Shown here: piece by piece, positions 48,621 through 57,330 of the stretch
Numbering within the stretch: position 1 is the first letter of the stretch
How the letters are laid out: every line of letters starts with the position of its first letter
From: an uncultured Exiguobacterium sp.
GTDB taxonomy: Bacteria > Bacillota > Bacilli > Exiguobacteriales > Exiguobacteriaceae
Reading direction: 5' to 3'
DNA: 64,000 nucleotides
NCBI GenBank assembly: GCA_913775715.1
Contig: CAJYMC010000001.1
Coordinates: forward strand, 141,526-205,525
Made by a program: the position numbers and the translations under genes
Notes under the pieces: generated by a model
Database searches by the model: none
What the model was told of the DNA's origin: nothing
Seen by the model: the letters and a program-made list of their open reading frames with translations, nothing else

Positions 48621-49922
48621 GTGCGCAACCCTTTTAAAAGTAAGACTACTTCAGCTTATCAAGCTACAATCGGCTTTCCTGATTCCCGTCTCATCACGAA
48701 GACGGCAGATCCCGATCTCACATCCCGTCTCGTATACATGGGGTATACAGAAGAACAGCTACAGACACTCAAATCAATGGCGCCTGTCGTTCAAGGCATC
48801 TTAGATGAAGTCCTTGAGCAAGTCTTAGACCACCTATTATTGAATCCCGAGATGGCTACGATCGCGAAACAATCATCGACACGTGAACGATTGAAAAAAG
48901 TCTTCGCTGACTACTTCACGAGTCTGTTGACCGGAAACATGGACGAGTCGTTCCTCGCGATGCGGACACGGATGGGACAGACGCATAAACACAACTTCGT
49001 TCCCGTCACTTGGTTCATCGCTTCTTATGCAGCGTTTCAAACGTTGTTGATTCCGAAAATCGTTGAACATTATCAGCACGACCCAGCACAACTGACGACG
49101 GCCGTACTCGCCTTGACTCATGCGATGAACTTAGATGCTCAGATCGTGACAAGTCAATATGTCGATTCTCGCTTGAATGAAGTGACGATGGCGAACGAGT
49201 CACGCCGTCAATTATTGACGGACGTCGTGCGTGTCAGTCAGGAAGTCGCAAGCTCCGTCGAACATACGGATCATGCCATCATCGAGACAAGCCGCCGTGC
49301 TTCACAAGTGTTGGCAGAAACGGCTCAAACGGAACAGACGAGTCAGCAACTCGTTCAAATGACGATCGCCAACGAACGACAGATGCAACAGATGGAGCAA
49401 CAATTCGCGCAATCGACACAACAAGTCGGTACTTCACTTGAAAGTATTCATGAATTGAAGACGACGTCGGATGAGATCGTCCAGATGACACAAAGCATCG
49501 AAGCAATCGCCAATCAGACGAACTTACTCGCGTTGAATGCGTCAATCGAGGCAGCACGCGCCGGTGAACACGGGAAAGGATTTGCTGTCGTCGCAACCGA
49601 AGTCCGAAACCTCGCTGAAAACGCAAAATCATTGAGTAGTAGCATCAATGGTCTGATTCAAAAGAACAATGGAAATATCACACAACTTGTTTCTCAGATG
49701 GAAGACATCACACGTGCGAACACCGCATCTCAGCAAGAATTGCAACAAGTCAAACAAGGGATTCAAACAGTCAAAAGTGAGATGGAAAGCTCCCTCACCT
49801 TGTTTGGTCGCAATAAGGAAAACCTCGGACAGATCGTCGAGACGATCCAAGGGCTCAGTAAGACGACGCAAGGTTTAACGACTTTGACGACGGATCTTGT
49901 CGCCGCTTCGGAGACACACTAA
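48621..49922 (+). CDS. hemAT: HemAT globin-coupled aerotaxis transducer
   Basis: A 433-residue cytosolic oxygen sensor, the same size as B. subtilis HemAT (about 432). Residues 1-180 form a globin-type sensor; the proximal His is likely in [16 protein letters not shown]. The C-terminal half is an MCP signalling domain ([32 protein letters not shown]). The GTG at 48621 follows AATGGAGG; an upstream in-frame ATG would overlap the previous gene and is rejected. ACCGATAA (48566-48573) resembles a SigD -10, but the -35 is poor. Confidence 0.9.
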   Translation: MRNPFKSKTTSAYQATIGFPDSRLITKTADPDLTSRLVYMGYTEEQLQTLKSMAPVVQGILDEVLEQVLDHLLLNPEMATIAKQSSTRERLKKVFADYFTSLLTGNMDESFLAMRTRMGQTHKHNFVPVTWFIASYAAFQTLLIPKIVEHYQHDPAQLTTAVLALTHAMNLDAQIVTSQYVDSRLNEVTMANESRRQLLTDVVRVSQEVASSVEHTDHAIIETSRRASQVLAETAQTEQTSQQLVQMTIANERQMQQMEQQFAQSTQQVGTSLESIHELKTTSDEIVQMTQSIEAIANQTNLLALNASIEAARAGEHGKGFAVVATEVRNLAENAKSLSSSINGLIQKNNGNITQLVSQMEDITRANTASQQELQQVKQGIQTVKSEMESSLTLFGRNKENLGQIVETIQGLSKTTQGLTTLTTDLVAASETH

Positions 49923-49924
49923 AA

Positions 49925-49974
49925 AACAGGCATCTCTTCTTCGATTAAATCCGAAGGAAGAGATGCCTGTTTTT
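49925..49974. terminator. Convergent bidirectional terminator
   Basis: AACAGGCATCTCTTC and GAAGAGATGCCTGTTTTT pair with an extended TTCG/CGAA stem; A and T runs on both sides serve hemAT and the sortase gene. Confidence 0.9.
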
Positions 49975-49977
49975 ACT

Positions 49978-50583
49978 TTAATCGTCCTGTTCTGCTGTAA
50001 CGACAAGACGTTGATCGTACCCTTTTGAACTCGTAAACGTACCAATACATGAAATGAGCGTCAGTTTATTCATGACGGTCGCACCAAAGATTGATCCTAC
50101 TGGTGCTTCATCGACAGGATAGGACATGACGTTCGTCACCACGTATGACATCTCTTGTCCTGTCTTTCCCGTTACTTCAATCCGTTGCCCTTTTTTCAGT
50201 TTGGCTAAATCATAAAAGACAGCAGGTCCCTCTTCATCGTCTAGATGTCCTGCTAATACAACATTTCCGGTTTGACCGGCTTTCGCACCGTATTTATACC
50301 ACGCGACTTGATTCGTTTCTTTTGGTACATCCATCCGTCCTTGCTTATCCTTACCGACGACTTCAATGTTCGCTTTCACATCGAGCGTTGGAATCGTAAT
50401 ACGTGTTGGTACGAATGCCTCTTCGTCCACCTTTTCGGATGGAGTCGACGAAGAAGACGTTGCTTCGGTTTGTTTTGGTCTTTCCGGCTTTGTAGTATCT
50501 GGAGGTGATCCCGATTGGCATCCGGCTAATACGAGTAAGAAAAGCAGGCTGCTCTTAAGCGTTTTGTTTACGACGGACGACAT
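49978..50583 (-). CDS. Class F-type sortase with lipoprotein signal
   Basis: A 201-residue sortase. The catalytic triad is recognisable: His in V-L-A-G-H-L-D (near 115), Cys in L-T-L-I-S-C-I-G-T-F (near 175) and Arg in Y-D-Q-R-L-V-V-T-A. The spacing and G-P-A-V-F-Y-D-L-A-K-L-K-K-G-Q fit class F. The N-terminus V-L-A-G-C is a perfect lipobox, whereas sortases usually have an uncleaved helix. A Pro/Thr/Ser linker follows. Its start overlaps the DUF4397 gene by 29 bases; that protein is its likely substrate (MPDTGLGG). Confidence 0.85.
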   Translation of the reverse strand: MSSVVNKTLKSSLLFLLVLAGCQSGSPPDTTKPERPKQTEATSSSSTPSEKVDEEAFVPTRITIPTLDVKANIEVVGKDKQGRMDVPKETNQVAWYKYGAKAGQTGNVVLAGHLDDEEGPAVFYDLAKLKKGQRIEVTGKTGQEMSYVVTNVMSYPVDEAPVGSIFGATVMNKLTLISCIGTFTSSKGYDQRLVVTAEQDD

Positions 50584-51343
50584 ACGCTGTTCCTACTAAC
50601 AAGACAGCAGCTGCTGCGACTGCCCATGGTGTAGCAGAAGTCGTATCAGAAGAGCCACCAAGTCCTGTATCTGGCATCGATGCCATTTCACCGCCATCTG
50701 GAATCAAGAGGACATCAAACGCTGGCTCGCCTTTCAGTAAACCGATTGCGAGTGCTGTATAGTTTTTGCCACTATCAAGTTTGACGCCGTCAAGTGCTTT
50801 GACGACATCCGTTGCTCCTGCAGGGCGGACTTCAAGGTCATACGTACCTGCATCGAGTGTACCGTAGTCAGAGACTTTCGAGAATTCAAGGTTACTGAAG
50901 AGTGGGTCTCCACCTTTTGGTGCGACATCAACAGCAGGTGCATCTGGTGCAAAGTGTGCAACACGGACCATTGATTTTCCGTCTTCGCCTTTGCCGTTGT
51001 CTTCCATGACAGCAAGTTTGATATCAGCTAGTTTACCGATTGCTGCGACAGAATAGAATTTACCAGCTTCCACGTTGAGTGTTTGAGAGAGCACAGGATC
51101 TTTTGTTGTTCCTGCAGCGAATACTTCTACTTTATGTTCGCCAGCTGGTAGTGTGAGGTAATCTGTGACATCTTTGAATTTTGCTCCTGACACCGCTTTT
51201 TTGCCATCGACCGCGATATCGACTGCCGGAGCATCTGGTGAAGCATGAATGACACGAACCATTGCGTCATCCGCTGCGCCTACCGGTAACACGAATAGTG
51301 CAAACAGTAATGTAGCGGTCACAAACGATAAGAGTTTCTTCAT
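50555..51343 (-). CDS. DUF4397 surface protein with MPDTG sorting signal
   Basis: A 262-residue protein with a signal peptide (1-23, ending VGA), two DUF4397 domains (about 25-115 and 120-215; each V-R-V-I-H/A-H-A-S/F-P-D-A-P-A-V-D-I/V with G-T-Y/E-H-K-V/L-E-V), then MPDTGLGG, a helix and RRKQNA. DUF4397 domains are beta-sandwiches of unknown ligand, recurrent in surface proteins. The C-terminal signal matches that of the copper-locus protein at 13260-14633. It is translated together with the sortase gene it precedes. Confidence 0.88.
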   Translation of the reverse strand: MKKLLSFVTATLLFALFVLPVGAADDAMVRVIHASPDAPAVDIAVDGKKAVSGAKFKDVTDYLTLPAGEHKVEVFAAGTTKDPVLSQTLNVEAGKFYSVAAIGKLADIKLAVMEDNGKGEDGKSMVRVAHFAPDAPAVDVAPKGGDPLFSNLEFSKVSDYGTLDAGTYDLEVRPAGATDVVKALDGVKLDSGKNYTALAIGLLKGEPAFDVLLIPDGGEMASMPDTGLGGSSDTTSATPWAVAAAAVLLVGTAYVVRRKQNA

Positions 51344-51560
51344 CTTTTTTCCACCTTTCTGATTGTCAAATGTACATCGCTCTCAAACCAATGTTCTTAC
51401 ACTTCAGAACATTTCCTTCGTGGTGACATCTTAAACTTAAGATACTTCCGTATATGTGTAAAGATTTCAGTGTGCTATGAACTTGTTTTGAAAACATATT
51501 GACTTTTTCTTTATTTTCAAAATAAAATATATAATAAATCAGTTGAAAAGAAGGTTTATT

Positions 51561-52022
51561 ATGATAGATTCTTACGATTTAAAAATTATCGATTTATTAA
51601 GACAAGATGCCCGAATGAAATGGTCAACACTTGCACAGCATATCGGTTTATCGGCACCAGCTGTCGCGGAACGCGTCATACGTTTACAAGAGCAAGGTAT
51701 CATCCGTCAGTTGACGACGGTGCTAGACCCTTCTTCCTTTGACTATCGTCTTGCTGCATTCGTCGCCGTTTCACTCGAACGTCCTGAACATCGAGCACCG
51801 TTTCTTGAACGGATTCAACAACTCGAACATGTACTTGAGTGTCATCATGTCGCAGGTGACGATGATTATCTGCTCAAAATCCGCTGTCGGGACACGGAAC
51901 AGCTTGATGAAATCATCACCTACCAGATCAAAGGGCTACCGGGAATTTCGCGGACGAAAACGACAATCATCATGCGGACGGAAAAGGAATCGCTTCATTT
52001 TCCGTTACCCGAGGTGGACTGA
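51561..52022 (+). CDS. Lrp/AsnC-family regulator
   Basis: A 153-residue feast/famine regulator. The N-terminal HTH (D-L-K-I-I-D-L-L-R-Q-D-A-R...W-S-T-L-A-Q-H-I-G-L-S) and C-terminal RAM ligand domain (A-A-F-V-A-V-S-L...C-H-H-V-A-G-D-D-D-Y-L-L-K) are complete. It overlaps the LysE-type exporter by one base, so it probably activates that gene in response to an amino acid, as LrpC/BkdR-type regulators do. AGAAGGT precedes ATG 51561. The 200-base gap to its left is AT-rich promoter DNA with no gene. Confidence 0.9.
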   Translation: MIDSYDLKIIDLLRQDARMKWSTLAQHIGLSAPAVAERVIRLQEQGIIRQLTTVLDPSSFDYRLAAFVAVSLERPEHRAPFLERIQQLEHVLECHHVAGDDDYLLKIRCRDTEQLDEIITYQIKGLPGISRTKTTIIMRTEKESLHFPLPEVD

Positions 52023-52615
52023 TGTTTACGACTGGTTTTGGAATCGGGTTCGCCTTAGCCGCACCCGTTGGTCCGATCGGACTCTTATGCATGCAACGGA
52101 CACTTCGACATGGACGAATTTCTGGCGTTGTATCAGGTCTAGGAGCCGCAACAGCGGATTTCACTTACGGCGTACTTGCCTTATCTGGTTTTTCACTCGT
52201 TCACTCTTTACTCATCCAAGCATCTTGGATGCAATTGGTTGGTAGTCTGTTTTTGTGTTACATCGGTTGGTCGATGTTTCAAGCTTCTTCGAAAACATCG
52301 ATTTCCGATACGGCGTCGTCACGGTTGAGCGCCTACTTATCCGTTTTACTTCTGACGCTCTTAAATCCGATGACGATCACGCTGTTCCTGGCATTGTTTG
52401 CACGGTTTGAGTTGACGATGACGAATGGACAAGACGCCTTTTTGTTTCTAATCGGTATTTTTCTTGGTTCTGCCGCCTGGTGGATCATTTTAGCGAACAT
52501 CACACATCTGCTCAAGCATCAGCTTGCGACACCCGTTCTACGCATCATCCAATGGACATCCGCTATTCTGATCAGCGGATTCGGTGCGTTTGGGGTCATT
52601 CAATTCTTCCTCTGA
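52022..52615 (+). CDS. LysE-family amino-acid exporter
   Basis: A 197-residue membrane protein with about six helices. The opening F-T-T-G-F-G-I-G-F-A-L-A-A-P-V-G-P-I-G-L-L (split) contains the P-V-G-P signature of LysE/RhtB exporters, followed by G-L-G-A-A-T-A-D and N-P-M-T-I-T-L-F. The ATG shares one base with the Lrp stop (TGATG). Substrate amino acid is unknown, likely matching the Lrp ligand. Confidence 0.88.
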   Translation: MFTTGFGIGFALAAPVGPIGLLCMQRTLRHGRISGVVSGLGAATADFTYGVLALSGFSLVHSLLIQASWMQLVGSLFLCYIGWSMFQASSKTSISDTASSRLSAYLSVLLLTLLNPMTITLFLALFARFELTMTNGQDAFLFLIGIFLGSAAWWIILANITHLLKHQLATPVLRIIQWTSAILISGFGAFGVIQFFL

Positions 52616-52621
52616 GAAAAA

Positions 52622-52654
52622 TAAAAGAGACCGACATCACGTCTGGTCTCTTTT
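52622..52654. terminator. Convergent bidirectional terminator
   Basis: AAAAGAGACC-AC and GT-GGTCTCTTTT pair between the LysE and speB genes. Confidence 0.85.
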
Positions 52655-52660
52655 GTCTAT

Positions 52661-53533
52661 TTATTTAATGAATCCAATCATCATTTCGCGTAATACTTTC
52701 GCTGCTGCGATCGCTGTCATGTCGGATTGATCATACGCCGGGCATACTTCTACCAAATCCGCGCCTATGACGTCGACATCAGCTCGCGCGATCATGTGAA
52801 CTACTTCGAGCAGTTCCTTCGTCGTCACCCCACCAATTTCTTGTGTTCCTGTTCCTGGTGCTGCTGACGGATCTAGCACATCGATGTCGATTGTGACGTA
52901 GACCTTTTTACCGGCAAGTGTCGGAAGAACTTGACGAAGCGGCTCGACGATTTCGTATTTGAAGAGGTTGTAGCCTGACGTCTTCGCCCATTCGAACTCT
53001 TCTTTCATCCCTGAACGAATTCCGAATGAATAGCAATTCTCTGGTCCGATCAAGTTGGCGATTTTCTTGAGTGGCGTCGAGTGCGACAATGGCTCTCCTT
53101 CATACTCGTCACGTAAGTCCGTATGCGCATCAAAGTGAAGCACGACGAAATCATCGTAGTGTTTATCGAACGCTTTGACGACGGGCCACGTGACTAAATG
53201 TTCGCCACCCATACCGAGCGGGAACTTGCCTGCTGTCAGTAATGAATCGACGTATTCTTCAATCATATCAAGTGATTTTTGTGCATTCCCGAATGGTAAA
53301 GGGATATCTCCCGCGTCAAACAACTTCGCGTCGGCGATGTCGCCATCTAAGTACGGGCTATATTCTTCTAGACCAAGAGAGACTTCACGGATACGTGCCG
53401 GACCGAATCGTGAACCCGGACGGAAACTGACCGTCCAGTCCATCGGCATGCCGTATAAAATTCCTTTTGCATCCTCGTGAGTCGGTTGACTTGCGATAAA
53501 GACTTTTCCTGAATATGCTTCATCAAAACGCAT
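52661..53533 (-). CDS. speB: Agmatinase SpeB
   Basis: A 290-residue ureohydrolase that converts agmatine to putrescine plus urea. The Mn2+ site residues are in G-G-E-H, F-D-A-H-T-D-L-R and D-I-D-V-L-D-P-S-A-A-P-G-T-G-T. The agmatinase rather than arginase identity follows from the G-M-G-G-E-H-L-V-T and V-D-V-I-G-A-D-L-V-E-V-C-P-A-Y-D-Q-S-D motifs and overall length. It lies downstream of speE on the same strand with a hairpin between them. No arginine decarboxylase is in the window. Confidence 0.93.
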   Translation of the reverse strand: MRFDEAYSGKVFIASQPTHEDAKGILYGMPMDWTVSFRPGSRFGPARIREVSLGLEEYSPYLDGDIADAKLFDAGDIPLPFGNAQKSLDMIEEYVDSLLTAGKFPLGMGGEHLVTWPVVKAFDKHYDDFVVLHFDAHTDLRDEYEGEPLSHSTPLKKIANLIGPENCYSFGIRSGMKEEFEWAKTSGYNLFKYEIVEPLRQVLPTLAGKKVYVTIDIDVLDPSAAPGTGTQEIGGVTTKELLEVVHMIARADVDVIGADLVEVCPAYDQSDMTAIAAAKVLREMMIGFIK

Positions 53534-53589
53534 GATTCATTCCCCCTATTCATTGGTCGTTTACTGATGCAAACGCCTCTTTACCTGAC

Positions 53590-53624
53590 AACAGAGCGAT
53601 TTCGAAGATCGAAACCGCTCTGTT
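53590..53624 (-). terminator. Hairpin between speE and speB
   Basis: AACAGAGCG-TTTCG and CGAAA-CGCTCTGTT pair, but the following - strand sequence is GTCAGG rather than a T run. It may reduce readthrough or protect the speE mRNA 3' end. Confidence 0.55.
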
Positions 53625-53648
53625 CATGTATGTCTATAGTGACTGAAC

Positions 53649-54491
53649 TCAGCCGTTCGTCAAATCTTTGACGAACTTCGGAAGCGCGAAGGCTGCCGTG
53701 TGAAGCTCAGGCGTGTAATACTTCGTGTCGATCTCGTGGAAACGCTCTGGTGCGACAGCAAGCGGATCGTGTTTCTTTGATCCGATTGTGAACGTCCAAA
53801 GACCACTTGGATACGTCGGAACGTTTGCGATGTAGAGCTTCGTGATCGGGAAGATTTCTTTGACGTCGCGTTGAACATCACGGATTAAGTCTGGTGTGAA
53901 CCATGGGTTATCCGATTGTGCGACGAAAATGCCGTCTTCTTTTAATGCTTTTGAAATACCAGAGTAGAAGCCTTTCGTGAACAAGTTGACCGCTGGACCA
54001 ACTGGTTCTGTCGAATCGACCATGATGACATCATACTCGTTTTCTGCTTCTGCGATATGCATGAATCCATCCCCAACGATGACTTCGACGCGTGCATCGT
54101 CCAATCCACCTGCAATGTTCGGGAGGTATTTTTTCGAATACTCGATGACTTTTCCGTCGATTTCAACTAAAACCGCTTTTTCGACGGACGGGTGTTTCAA
54201 GACTTCACGGATGACTCCGCCGTCTCCTCCACCAACAACCAGAACCGATTTTGGATTCGGGTGTGTGAACAATGGGACGTGCGCGACCATCTCGTGGTAA
54301 ACGAACTCGTCCTTATCTGTCGTCATGACCATTCCGTCAAGTAACAACATCGTACCGAACTCGTCCGTTTCAACCATCTCTAGGCGTTGAAACTCCGTTT
54401 GTTCGCTCTCATAAACGTGGTTGACACGGAATGTGATACCGTAATCTTCCGTTTGGTGTTCCGTGAACCATAACTTTAATTTTTGTTCCAT
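53649..54491 (-). CDS. speE: Spermidine synthase SpeE
   Basis: A 280-residue aminopropyltransferase. W-F-T-E-H at the N-terminus, Y-H-E-M-V-A-H-V-P, the SAM-like binding core [14 protein letters not shown] (about 79-92) and the catalytic D-S-T-E-P-V-G-P-A region are all present. It transfers aminopropyl from decarboxylated SAM to putrescine, the product of SpeB. The two genes are neighbours in the same direction. AAAGGGG precedes the ATG. Confidence 0.95.
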   Translation of the reverse strand: MEQKLKLWFTEHQTEDYGITFRVNHVYESEQTEFQRLEMVETDEFGTMLLLDGMVMTTDKDEFVYHEMVAHVPLFTHPNPKSVLVVGGGDGGVIREVLKHPSVEKAVLVEIDGKVIEYSKKYLPNIAGGLDDARVEVIVGDGFMHIAEAENEYDVIMVDSTEPVGPAVNLFTKGFYSGISKALKEDGIFVAQSDNPWFTPDLIRDVQRDVKEIFPITKLYIANVPTYPSGLWTFTIGSKKHDPLAVAPERFHEIDTKYYTPELHTAAFALPKFVKDLTNG

Positions 54492-54635
54492 TTGCGATAG
54501 AACCCCTTTCTTTCATCAAGACAAAAGTTGTTCGTATGCGAGTGGCGTTTACGGCGCTTCTTAATCATACAAATGCGAGTATACCGAATTTCGAAAGAAA
54601 CTTCTATATAATTCGAAAATTTTTGTCTTCCGTCT

Positions 54636-55307
54636 TTACTCGACGAACGTCACGATTTCATCAAGCGGACGACGTTGCTTCTCACGTTTTGGTTCGTCTG
54701 CCCGGTAACCGAATGCGACCATGACCGGCACCGTGAAAACAGAACGATCGAGCAGTCCACGATCGACGAGTAATTGCTCCACTGCTTGCTGGTCGAATCC
54801 TTCGATCGGGCATGAATCGATTCCGATTTGTGCTGCCGTCGACATCATGTTCCCAAGTGCGATATAGGCTTGTTTGGCTGCCCAGTCTTCCATCGCTTTC
54901 GGGTTATCACCAATCGCGAAATCCTCCTCTAAAAACAGACCGTAACGCTTCGTCCGTCCAGCTTTCGCTTCTTCGGATAAACCAAGGAAATCCATCATCT
55001 GCGTGACATGCGGACCATCTGCCTGCATTTGTTCTCCGGTGCGGGCGAGGAACAAGACGAAGTGACTCGCTGTCGGCAATTGTCCTTGTGCGCCCCAAGA
55101 AATTTCTTTTAAGGCTTCTCGGATTTCTGGATTTTGAATGACGAGCATGTTCCATGGCTCATATCCGAACGAGCTCGGTGACAGACGCGCCGTTTCTAGA
55201 ATGAACTGGAAATCGTCTTCTGGGATCATTTGACCATTAAATGTCTTTGTCGCATGACGAGATTGAAATGCTTCAAGAATCGCTTGTTTTTGTTGTTGTT
55301 TTTCCAT
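54636..55307 (-). CDS. NfsB-type nitroreductase/NAD(P)H oxidoreductase
   Basis: A 223-residue flavoprotein of the nitroreductase superfamily: R-H-A-T-K-T-F-N-G (FMN phosphate), E-T-A-R-L-S-P-S-S-F-G-Y-E-P-W, Q-A-Y-I-A-L-G-N-M-M and G-I-D-S-C-P-I-E-G-F-D. This NfsB/YfkO-like layout reduces nitroaromatics, quinones or flavins using NAD(P)H. AAAGGAGG precedes the ATG. A three-part TCTGA-type repeat lies in the promoter region. It is monocistronic. Confidence 0.88.
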   Translation of the reverse strand: MEKQQQKQAILEAFQSRHATKTFNGQMIPEDDFQFILETARLSPSSFGYEPWNMLVIQNPEIREALKEISWGAQGQLPTASHFVLFLARTGEQMQADGPHVTQMMDFLGLSEEAKAGRTKRYGLFLEEDFAIGDNPKAMEDWAAKQAYIALGNMMSTAAQIGIDSCPIEGFDQQAVEQLLVDRGLLDRSVFTVPVMVAFGYRADEPKREKQRRPLDEIVTFVE

Positions 55308-55347
55308 GTGAAGTGCCTCCTTTGAATTGATGCTGCTTTTGTTATAT

Positions 55348-55377
55348 CAAATCTGATTTCAGACTTCCTCAGATTTG
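55348..55377. promoter_or_regulatory. 9-12-9 inverted repeat at the nitroreductase promoter
   Basis: CAAATCTGA (55348-55356) and TCAGATTTG (55369-55377) form a perfect repeat with a 12-base spacer that itself holds TCTGA-TT-TCAGA overlap (55352-55363). It lies 40-70 bases ahead of the nitroreductase start. The 377-base gap 55308-55684 is otherwise AT-rich, with the SigB-like promoter below and no gene. Confidence 0.6.
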
Positions 55378-55588
55378 CTCATATCAAGCTTCACGTTAAT
55401 TTTTAGACGAAACGGGAAATAACAGTATTAACGTCTTCTCTTTCTTTATTTCCACATTATTTTAAGTACGCATGAATCCAGCCTTTTTTTAGTGTACCTT
55501 CCTGTAAATCATTAGTTTTTCCGTTCTCATTTCCCAGTCGATTTGCTTTTTTACCAAAGTTTTTGTTACGGTAGTACCCTGCGTGATT

Positions 55589-55616
55589 AGGTTTTGTTAT
55601 CGGATGTATGGGGTAA
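55589..55616 (+). promoter_or_regulatory. SigB-like general-stress promoter ahead of the BCCT gene
   Basis: AGGTTTTG (55589-55596), 14 bases, GGGTAA (55611-55616). The SigB consensus is RGGnTTRA-N14-GGGTAT. A sigma-A alternative TTGTTA-N18-GATAAT overlaps it. Stress induction would fit a compatible-solute importer. Confidence 0.5.
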
Positions 55617-55684
55617 TGATAATGTCGTTGCCATCATTTGATACAGAACAACTATGTAAAATTCGAAAGAAGGTGTGGAACACG

Positions 55685-57241
55685 ATGGAAAATAATCGAA
55701 AAAGTAAGATCACAACAGTCTTTATGGTATCCGTCATTTTCTGTGTGCTCTTTACCATATGGGGAATCTTACCGGAATCCCTAATCGGTGCAGCTAGTCT
55801 CGGAAATGTCACAGCTAAAGCTCAATCGTTTGTCTCTAATGGATTTGGCTGGCTTTATCTTCTTGGCATGAGTGCCTTTTTAATCATTGCTATCTTTTTA
55901 ATCTTTTCCCGCTTCGGTTCCATCCGACTTGGTAAGGATTCGGACCGTCCTGAATACGGTCTTATTTCTTGGTTTGCCATGCTCTTCAGTGCTGGTATGG
56001 GAATCGGTCTTGTCTTCTGGGGTGTCTCAGAGCCATTGACACACTTCCATACACCGCCGGTCGCAACAGACGATCCGACGGAAGCAGCACGCCTTGCGAT
56101 GCGCTATTCGTTCTTCCACTGGGGACTACATCCTTGGGCCCTGTATGCGATCGTCGCGCTTGCCATCGCTTACTCGACATTCCGAAAAGGACGTCCCGCT
56201 ACAATTGGTGACACGGTCGCTTCATTGATGAAGCCTCGGTACGCCTCTGCCGGTAAAGGTACGGTCGAAGTACTTGCTATCGTCGCAACGGCATTCGGTG
56301 TCGCGACGTCACTCGGTCTTGGTGCCCAACAAATCTCAGGTGGACTTAACTTCCTGACGAGTAGTGTTCCAAACTCATTCACGACACAAATGATCATCAT
56401 CGTCATCGTGTCAGTGCTTTATATGATGAGTGCCGCGTCAGGACTCGATAAAGGGATCGTTCGTCTCAGTAACGCCAACATCGTTCTTGCCGTTCTACTG
56501 ATGGTCGGCGTCCTCTTCCTCGGCCCGTTTAGCTTCATCATGGATCTTTTCGTGCAAACGACAGGGGCTTACCTGCAGAACTTACCCGTCATGAGCTTCC
56601 GGGCATCTGCCTTTAACCCAGATGAACGCGAATGGATCAACGGTTGGACAATTTTCTACTGGGCATGGTGGATTTCATGGTCACCATTCGTCGGTACGTT
56701 CATCGCCCGTGTCTCGAAAGGACGGACGATTCGTGAATTCGTCATCGGGATCATGCTCGTCCCAACGATTTTTGGTCTCCTTTGGTTCTCTGTCTTCGGT
56801 GGATCAGCGATCTGGAACGAATTGTTCCAAAACGTCGATTTGATCTCGACGGTTAATGATAAAGGAGTCGAAACCGGTATGTTCGCTCTGTTTGAGACAT
56901 TCGGTGGCTTAGGCACGTTCCTTAGTATCGTCGCCGTCTTCTTGATCACGACGTTCTTCATCACTTCGGCTGACTCCGCGACATACGTTCTCGGGATGCT
57001 ATCGTCTGGTGGTAGCTTGATGCCAAGCTTACGCATCAAGCTCGCTTGGGGTATCATCCAGTCTTCGATCGCTGCCGTCTTACTTTATGCCGGTGGATTA
57101 AGCGCTTTACAGGCAGCAGCTGTTCTGGCCGCCTTCCCGTTCATCTTCGTTGTCGGAATGATGGTCATCGCCCTGTTCAAAGATTTATCACAAGAGCCTG
57201 ATGCGCAAAAAGAAGTCACAGACTTAAAACAAGACGCATAA
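55685..57241 (+). CDS. BCCT-family compatible-solute transporter (OpuD-like)
   Basis: A 518-residue transporter with 12 predicted helices. The BCCT signature is present: G-M-G-I-G-L-V-F-W-G-V-S-E-P (helix 3 region), the W-x-x-x-Y-W-A-W-W box (I-F-Y-W-A-W-W-I-S-W-S-P-F-V-G-T-F-I-A-R) and F-F-I-T-S-A-D-S-A-T-Y-V. It imports glycine betaine or choline with Na+. AAGGTGTGG precedes ATG 55685, chosen over weak in-frame starts up to 100 bases earlier. Confidence 0.93.
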   Translation: MENNRKSKITTVFMVSVIFCVLFTIWGILPESLIGAASLGNVTAKAQSFVSNGFGWLYLLGMSAFLIIAIFLIFSRFGSIRLGKDSDRPEYGLISWFAMLFSAGMGIGLVFWGVSEPLTHFHTPPVATDDPTEAARLAMRYSFFHWGLHPWALYAIVALAIAYSTFRKGRPATIGDTVASLMKPRYASAGKGTVEVLAIVATAFGVATSLGLGAQQISGGLNFLTSSVPNSFTTQMIIIVIVSVLYMMSAASGLDKGIVRLSNANIVLAVLLMVGVLFLGPFSFIMDLFVQTTGAYLQNLPVMSFRASAFNPDEREWINGWTIFYWAWWISWSPFVGTFIARVSKGRTIREFVIGIMLVPTIFGLLWFSVFGGSAIWNELFQNVDLISTVNDKGVETGMFALFETFGGLGTFLSIVAVFLITTFFITSADSATYVLGMLSSGGSLMPSLRIKLAWGIIQSSIAAVLLYAGGLSALQAAAVLAAFPFIFVVGMMVIALFKDLSQEPDAQKEVTDLKQDA

Positions 57242-57254
57242 AACGTTTTGAACT

Positions 57255-57288
57255 CCTCCTTCCGTCGCATACGGAAGGAGGTCTTTTT
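57255..57288 (+). terminator. Terminator of the BCCT gene
   Basis: CCTCCTTCCGT (57255-57265) pairs perfectly with ACGGAAGGAGG (57271-57281), then TCTTTTTTG. Confidence 0.92.
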
Positions 57289-57330
57289 TGTTATCCTGAA
57301 TTATGCTTAATAGAAGAAATGAGGTGACTT

